The position numbers and the translations under genes are program-made. A stretch of 5,959 nt of DNA from an uncultured Collinsella sp. (lineage in GTDB: Bacteria; Actinomycetota; Coriobacteriia; Coriobacteriales; Coriobacteriaceae). The notes beneath the pieces were generated by a model. That model searched no databases, had not been told where the DNA came from, and worked only from the letters and a program-made list of their open reading frames with translations. Of the stretch, positions 5,570 to 5,959 are shown one piece after another; the stretch's first letter is position 1, and each line of letters starts with the position of its first letter. The stretch covers positions 1-5,959 of the forward strand of contig CABUKY010000114.1 in assembly GCA_902492185.1 (NCBI GenBank), written 5' to 3'.

Positions 5570-5959
5570 TCACGCTTCGCCCCAGAATCTATGGTTGTTG
5601 CGCAGGAGCTGTGCGGTTTTGTTCTCGGCGGCTGCAATGTCCGCCTCGTCAGCCTGCCAGGTCCAGTTGCCCGTGGCCACGCCCGGAACGTTCATGCGCG
5701 CGTCGTCGCCAAGCCCCAGGACATCCTGCAGCGGCATCATCACCAGGGGAGCGTCGCTTGCCAGCGCGTCGCTCATCAGCTTGGCCGCCACCTCAACACC
5801 GCTCGGTTCATCGCCGCCCGCAAAGGAACGCGTACACCAACCGGCCAGCGTCGACGTATCGTGCGTCGAGGTGTACAGAATCTTGCCGGGCGTGGGATGC
5901 ACACCGCAACGAACGTCGTAGTCGCTAAACTCCAGCACGTCCATGCCGGGGAAGCCACA
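5570..5959 (-). CDS. malQ: 4-alpha-glucanotransferase (amylomaltase), C-terminal part
   Basis: MalQ, a glycoside hydrolase family 77 enzyme, moves alpha-1,4-glucan segments between maltodextrins in the cytoplasm, helping cells use maltose, starch products or glycogen. Only the last 129 codons are here; a full enzyme has roughly 500 or more residues. The frame stays open to the window edge and reads GFPGMDVLEF just upstream of and across the ATG at 5944, so that ATG is internal. TSTHDTSTL contains the conserved His-Asp pair (codons at 5863-5861 and 5860-5858); the Asp is the family's third active-site carboxylate. The end carries PLQDVLGLG, then ARMNVPG and GNWTW, the typical C-terminal signature. 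The stop is TGA at 5572-5570. The nucleophile and acid/base residues lie outside the window, so activity cannot be judged in full. Confidence 0.95.
   Translation of the reverse strand, partial: CGFPGMDVLEFSDYDVRCGVHPTPGKILYTSTHDTSTLAGWCTRSFAGGDEPSGVEVAAKLMSDALASDAPLVMMPLQDVLGLGDDARMNVPGVATGNWTWQADEADIAAAENKTAQLLRNNHRFWGEA

Noticed and set aside
5248..5928. A 226-codon open frame on the + strand opposite the zinc-ribbon gene and malQ
   Set aside because: It covers two recognisable – strand genes and a hairpin, and its low-complexity Ala/Arg-rich translation has no family resemblance.

Overview
The window is a housekeeping segment from a GC-rich bacterium. Protein flavour and the order priA–def–fmt–rsmB suggest an actinobacterium. 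My best guess is a Coriobacteriia member close to Collinsella; this is inference from style, not from a marker gene.

Layout. The + strand begins inside priA (replication-restart helicase, 5' end cut by the window edge), which is followed after 18 bases by def (peptide deformylase). A gene-free stretch of about 330 bases comes next. It holds a 102-base near-perfect palindrome, an intrinsic terminator, and a T+G-rich leader that ends in the ribosome binding site of fmt. fmt (Met-tRNAfMet formyltransferase) overlaps rsmB (16S rRNA m5C methyltransferase) through an ATGA junction. rsmB is followed by a second, unrelated palindrome of 63 bases. The last part is on the – strand: the 3' end of malQ (4-alpha-glucanotransferase, cut by the window edge), a hairpin, a small FmdB-type zinc-ribbon gene, and a strong terminator facing rsmB.

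How the genes fit together. Fmt formylates the initiator Met-tRNA and Def removes the formyl group from finished proteins, while RsmB modifies the ribosome's decoding region. These three form the classic translation cluster that often travels with priA. Here the cluster appears split into two transcription units (priA–def and fmt–rsmB) by the palindrome and terminator. malQ and the zinc-ribbon gene form a separate, convergent unit.

What stands out. I see no new multi-gene system, mobile element gene, CRISPR array or RNA gene. The noteworthy signals are non-coding: two long-loop palindromes that each begin exactly 8 bases after an operon-ending stop codon, a strong third-position T-to-C gradient running from the start of fmt to the end of rsmB, and a possible stem over the fmt ribosome binding site.
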